A stretch of 64,000 bases of DNA from Stromatinia cepivora (taxonomy: Eukaryota > Ascomycota > Leotiomycetes > Helotiales > Sclerotiniaceae). The position numbers and the translations under genes are program-made. Numbering within the stretch: position 1 is the stretch's first letter; each line of letters opens with the position of its first letter. Positions 60,821 to 64,000 of the stretch are shown here, in pieces. Location: the NCBI GenBank assembly GCA_014898415.1, contig RCTD01000002.1:2790001-2854000 (forward strand). Direction: 5' to 3'. The notes beneath the pieces are model-generated. The model searched no databases. It saw only the letters and a list, made by a program, of their open reading frames with translations, and had not been told where the DNA came from.

Positions 60821-61566
60821 ATGACCAAATATACCAGAAAATTGACGCCAATTGTTGGTGATGAACGTAGACGAAAGCGGGCTTGCCACGACCGAACTCA
60901 AACTGTCATGAAGAAAGGGGATGAGCTAGCTGTGTTGTGTCCAGGCACTAGGGTCTGGGTGATTGTTCAAAACGACGAACAGACGTGTATCTACAGTTCC
61001 GAAGAGTCTTCCTCCCTGCCTGTGCTCTCAGGCAATGATGTACGCCATTTGATTCCATGTTATGAAATAAAATTTTGCGCTAACAACATGTTTAGAATGT
61101 CATAAGTACAGGCCCTGGTGATTACAGAACACACAACGAAGCCATGGCAACAGGGCTTACTCCGTCTACACGATATACTCCCCCACCTTCCAATGCACAA
61201 TCCGCAACTTCATTTCTACCTGCCGCAGCCTCGCCTCCAGTTACTAACTCAGCACCCTCCACCATGAGCTCGCCTCCAATGCCTGTTAGCTCTTCGAGTT
61301 ATACTCGAGGTATCAAACGGACAAATTCGGCACTGGACCGAGGGAGGACGTTTTTAAACCCATATGATGTTCCAAATGATGATGAAGAAGGTTCGGAAAG
61401 GATGTCAAGGCCCAGAAAATATTCGAGTGAAACCGGCCACTCGAACCCCCGCCGAAGCATCTCCCGAATCAAAGATGAAATGATCTCAAGATCTTTCATG
61501 AGAGAAATACCAGAGTTCAGGTCATCGCGTGAAAGATCGTCGTCAGGATCTAGGGTTCACGTTTAA
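60821..61566 (+). CDS. MADS-box-like protein
   Basis: Exons 60821-61039 and 61096-61566; the 56-bp intron has GTACGC, a GCTAAC branch site and TTTAG. The product has 229 residues. Residues 5-60 match a divergent MADS/SRF fold: basic start KYTRKL, DERRRKR, then TVMKKGDELAVLCPGTRVWVIV, equivalent to ...KK..ELS.LC...V..I., and IYSSEES. The tail is Ser/Pro-rich (SPPVTNSAPSTMSSPPMP) and then basic (RGIKRTNSALDRGR). It is likely a DNA-binding or degenerate regulator. It starts about 415 bp from the divergently oriented reductase relic. No frame damage is seen. Confidence 0.75.
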
Positions 61567-62945
61567 TTATTTCACGGGTTGTAGTATGTTGTGTTTCGAT
61601 AGAGAGTGTTTTAAGGACTATCGAAAATATGGCAGGTACTCGGGGCGCATTTGGGATCAAAACAGTGACCAACAATTATTCGTTGGCTGGGGTTTAAGGT
61701 CAGGTTATCTAATTTACTCACTGATTTTTGTAGTTTATACTCAATCTAAGAGCATCATAATTTTCCTTCTAGTTATATAGTCAAATGTCATCCTTGACAC
61801 AGAAAAAACTTGTAAACGAAAAAGCAATACTTGAAGCACTGGTATTTTAATAACGATAGCAATTGATTTTGGCGCTACGACGCCCCATGACAGGTGTACT
61901 AAAACTCCAAAAGGGAATACCCCCGGGGGATGTGCTACATTACTTTTTTGTCCACCCCAGAAGCCTATGCCGCTATTCAAGATCAATAACGTCTGTCCCT
62001 GCGTAGCGAGACGCACCCTGTCACAAGACGAATTCATAATTTTGAAACCACAAATCTTTTCGTAGTAAGTCTACAAAGTTTTTATTAAAATGCCAATTTC
62101 TATAGCTATTTTTCTTTAAGGAAACAACTTAGTATTAGAAAAAGACTATAGTTGATTATACTATCGATCATTTTATTAATACCATTGATCACTACTTCAA
62201 CTATTCCTCCCTGTTTAATTGTAACCATTAGCGTTTCCTTAAAAGTCAGAACATTTAGGAAAAAGCCTTGTATTCAAAGAATATAGCTTCGAGATTCTAA
62301 AGATACTTAATGATCAAAATAATATAATCCGAGAGTTACTCCAATATAAAAAGACTTCCTTATGTTTTGTTGCTTAATAATGTATATTAGCCGAGTTCAA
62401 GTTTACTAGGTTTACTCCCGGCCTCGCTATATCTTTCTTGGAGGAGGTTGATTGGTTAATAATAATGAATGATACAATAATAATATTATTCACTATTATT
62501 ATAGTGGAAGACTTAGTTATATAGCTTAAAAGAGTGATCGAATATATAGTGATTGAAGTCAAAATATAAATGTATTGAATATTGAATTTATTTTGCTTGT
62601 TTTTCAGAAGAATTCTTTGAAGAAAATCTTCTTATTTATAGTATTTGATAAGATTCTATAAAATTCTATAATATTCTATGATTATAAATAAGATCGATTT
62701 AAATCGAATCCTATAGAATCATTTTATATAATGAAATGAAATAATAACCAATAATATTTAACCTTAGAAATAAGAAAGTTCTATACGCTTCCATCACATT
62801 ATATTCCATTATAAATCATTCTAGTATAATATATAATCAAAATTTTGTATAATAATAAAATTTAATAATATTAAATTATATTATTAATATATTATGTGAT
62901 CATATAACCATCGGTTCGGTTAATATTATTAAGTGATTTAATAAA
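61567..62945. other. Right border of the second island
   Basis: Up to 62,040 the composition is normal. A 98-codon minus frame from ATG 62037 and an overlapping Cys-rich plus frame (61860-62040) compete; neither resembles a known protein. From 62,050 on the sequence is AT-rich with a small GC patch at 62410-62450. Confidence 0.45.
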
Positions 62946-63095
62946 TATCACGAGATACACGTGATCGCGTACGATCGGGCTAGTACAGTACTAAGCTCCG
63001 AACCGATTATATATATAGCTTTGTAGTATATTCTCTTTAGCTTTGTAACTTTTAATTCTAAGATTGATTTCTAAACGCTCATTGGATTCATCATA
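62946..63095 (+). repeat. LTR of element A2 (5' LTR)
   Basis: The 150-bp LTR has a good outer half (CGAGATACACGTGATCGCG) and a more mutated inner end (TTCATCATA for TTCGTTACA). Confidence 0.88.
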
Positions 63096-63261
63096 TTATT
63101 AAAAGCTCTTCCAGATAAGAAATGGAATAACATTTGTATATGCTTATACACACTCCGTTTACTTTTGTTTAGGTATATGTTTATGCTTTCTCGCTTGTAT
63201 ATAGATCTTCTTGATATTATTCGAAAATATTGTCTTTTTTCTTACCCTTAATTTCTAAGCT

Positions 63262-64000
63262 ATGAATTACGATTCGATAAACCTCATGATTGCAGAACTT
63301 TGTAGCGAAATGATTCGTCAGCGGAATGAAATCTCGTTCTTATGCTTCCTGATTCTCGAATACATTCCTACTATTTATATTCCTTCTCATCCGAAACCCT
63401 TTCTCCCTAATCCTGAAAAGTTCAGTAATAGCTTTCAAAAATTCAATACCTGGCTTTCTTCGATTCGAACAAAACTACAAATAAACAGTACTGTAATCGG
63501 CAATTTTATAGTTCAATTTTACTATATTTATCTCAATCTCGAATCTCACGTATAAGCTATAATACTACCTCAGCTTTCTTTTCTTAATCAAAATGTTCCC
63601 TTAGATTATACGACAATCCTAAATCAATTCACATATGTTTACAACAATCCGAATAAAGTTCAAGAAATCGAAGATAAGCTATTCATTCTCAAACAAGGAA
63701 CCGATTCTTTATATACCTATATTACAAAATTCGAAAGAATCCTTTACAAAGCTAAAGATCAGAATTAACCTGATTCGAATAAAATCTCAACTTTTTGCAA
63801 TGGATTCAATATTACTTTTAGAAATCGTCTTTCTCAATAGCTTTCTTTTCCCCATTCTTATCCTGATTTTGTTCAGGTTATATAACAATTAGCTGCTTGT
63901 ATAGCGAATGGATTCCCTGTATCATTCCATTCTAATGAACCTAGAACCCCATATATATTGCAGAATCTATTCCATTTTCGGAACCACGATTCAATAGATA
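63262..64000 (+). pseudogene. Element A2 gag-like gene, partial at window end
   Basis: ATG 63262 starts a frame that is open for 97 codons. It then continues beyond stops at 63553-63555 and near 63766, 63833 and 63881, at places where the A1 copy or codon context suggests Gln or Trp. Residues FYYIYLNLESH and EIEDKLFILKQG match A1. This copy is less mutated than A1 and is the better template for the family. The open stretch 63635-63892 is in another frame and is a shadow. Confidence 0.78.

Larger units (their letters stand above)
62946..64000 (+). mobile_element. Element A2: 5' part of a second family A LTR element, cut by the window end
   Basis: A 150-bp LTR (62946-63095), the reverse complement of the A1 LTRs, is followed after 166 bp by a gag start at 63262. 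Leader and gag align with A1 to the window end. Whether this copy is gag-only or carries pol cannot be seen here. Confidence 0.88.

Noticed and set aside
61741..62037. 98-codon minus-strand frame with ATG
   Set aside because: A competing Cys-rich plus frame overlaps it; neither has recognisable domains, so neither is called a gene.

Overview
The window looks like a filamentous ascomycete chromosome (Pezizomycotina; a leotiomycete would fit, but the genus cannot be fixed from sequence alone). The evidence is short spliceosomal introns with GTRNGT donors and CTAAC/CTGAC branch sites, a eukaryotic tRNA-Ala, fungal protein families (BCS1-like AAA ATPase, FRE-type metalloreductase, DUF3435 recombinase, C2H2 and MADS-type proteins), and long AT-rich blocks in which retrotransposon genes are wrecked by transitions. 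The changes are mostly CpA to TpA, as expected for repeat-induced point mutation (RIP).

Layout. 1-29,600 is an AT-rich retrotransposon landscape. Element B (91-7134, Ty3/gypsy-type, minus strand, target duplication AAAAG) is followed by element C (7427-24848, Ty3/gypsy-type, plus strand). C has been split by two younger insertions: a gag-only LTR element A1 (12429-14105, duplication GAAAG) and a complete Ty1/copia element D (15290-22117, minus strand, duplication GAAAG). A fragment of the C family (G, about 28529-29560, minus) and an LTR of family H (27750-28057) follow. 29,640-33,300 is a small island of normal composition with two minus-strand genes: a protein with a PD-(D/E)XK-like D...ExK signature and a small kinase-like protein. 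33,300-44,100 is AT-rich again, with a second H LTR, a well preserved solo LTR of family B (39414-39695, duplication ATAAT) and an internally deleted copia element E (39960-42270) carrying an in-frame (AAT)47 tract. 44,100-62,000 is a second island: tRNA-Ala(AGC), a decayed DUF3435 tyrosine-recombinase gene fused to a zinc-finger-like tail, two further C2H2 genes, a divergent small GTPase, a hypothetical gene, an intact BCS1-like AAA ATPase, a coiled-coil protein, a decayed FRE-type reductase and a MADS-box-like gene. From 62,946 to the end lies the 5' part of a second family A element.

How the parts fit. Most of the window is the outcome of retrotransposon nesting followed by RIP. In all four elements with paired LTRs the outermost part of each LTR is nearly unmutated while the inner part is heavily mutated, so RIP faded toward the edges of each duplicated unit. 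The 45-62 kb island combines a captain-family (DUF3435) recombinase relic with a ferric reductase relic, a combination known from Starship giant transposons, so it may be the remains of one. The reductase has lost all four heme-ligand histidines, each replaced by tyrosine, and carries two in-frame stops. Functional assignments rest on motifs read by eye; no database search was possible.
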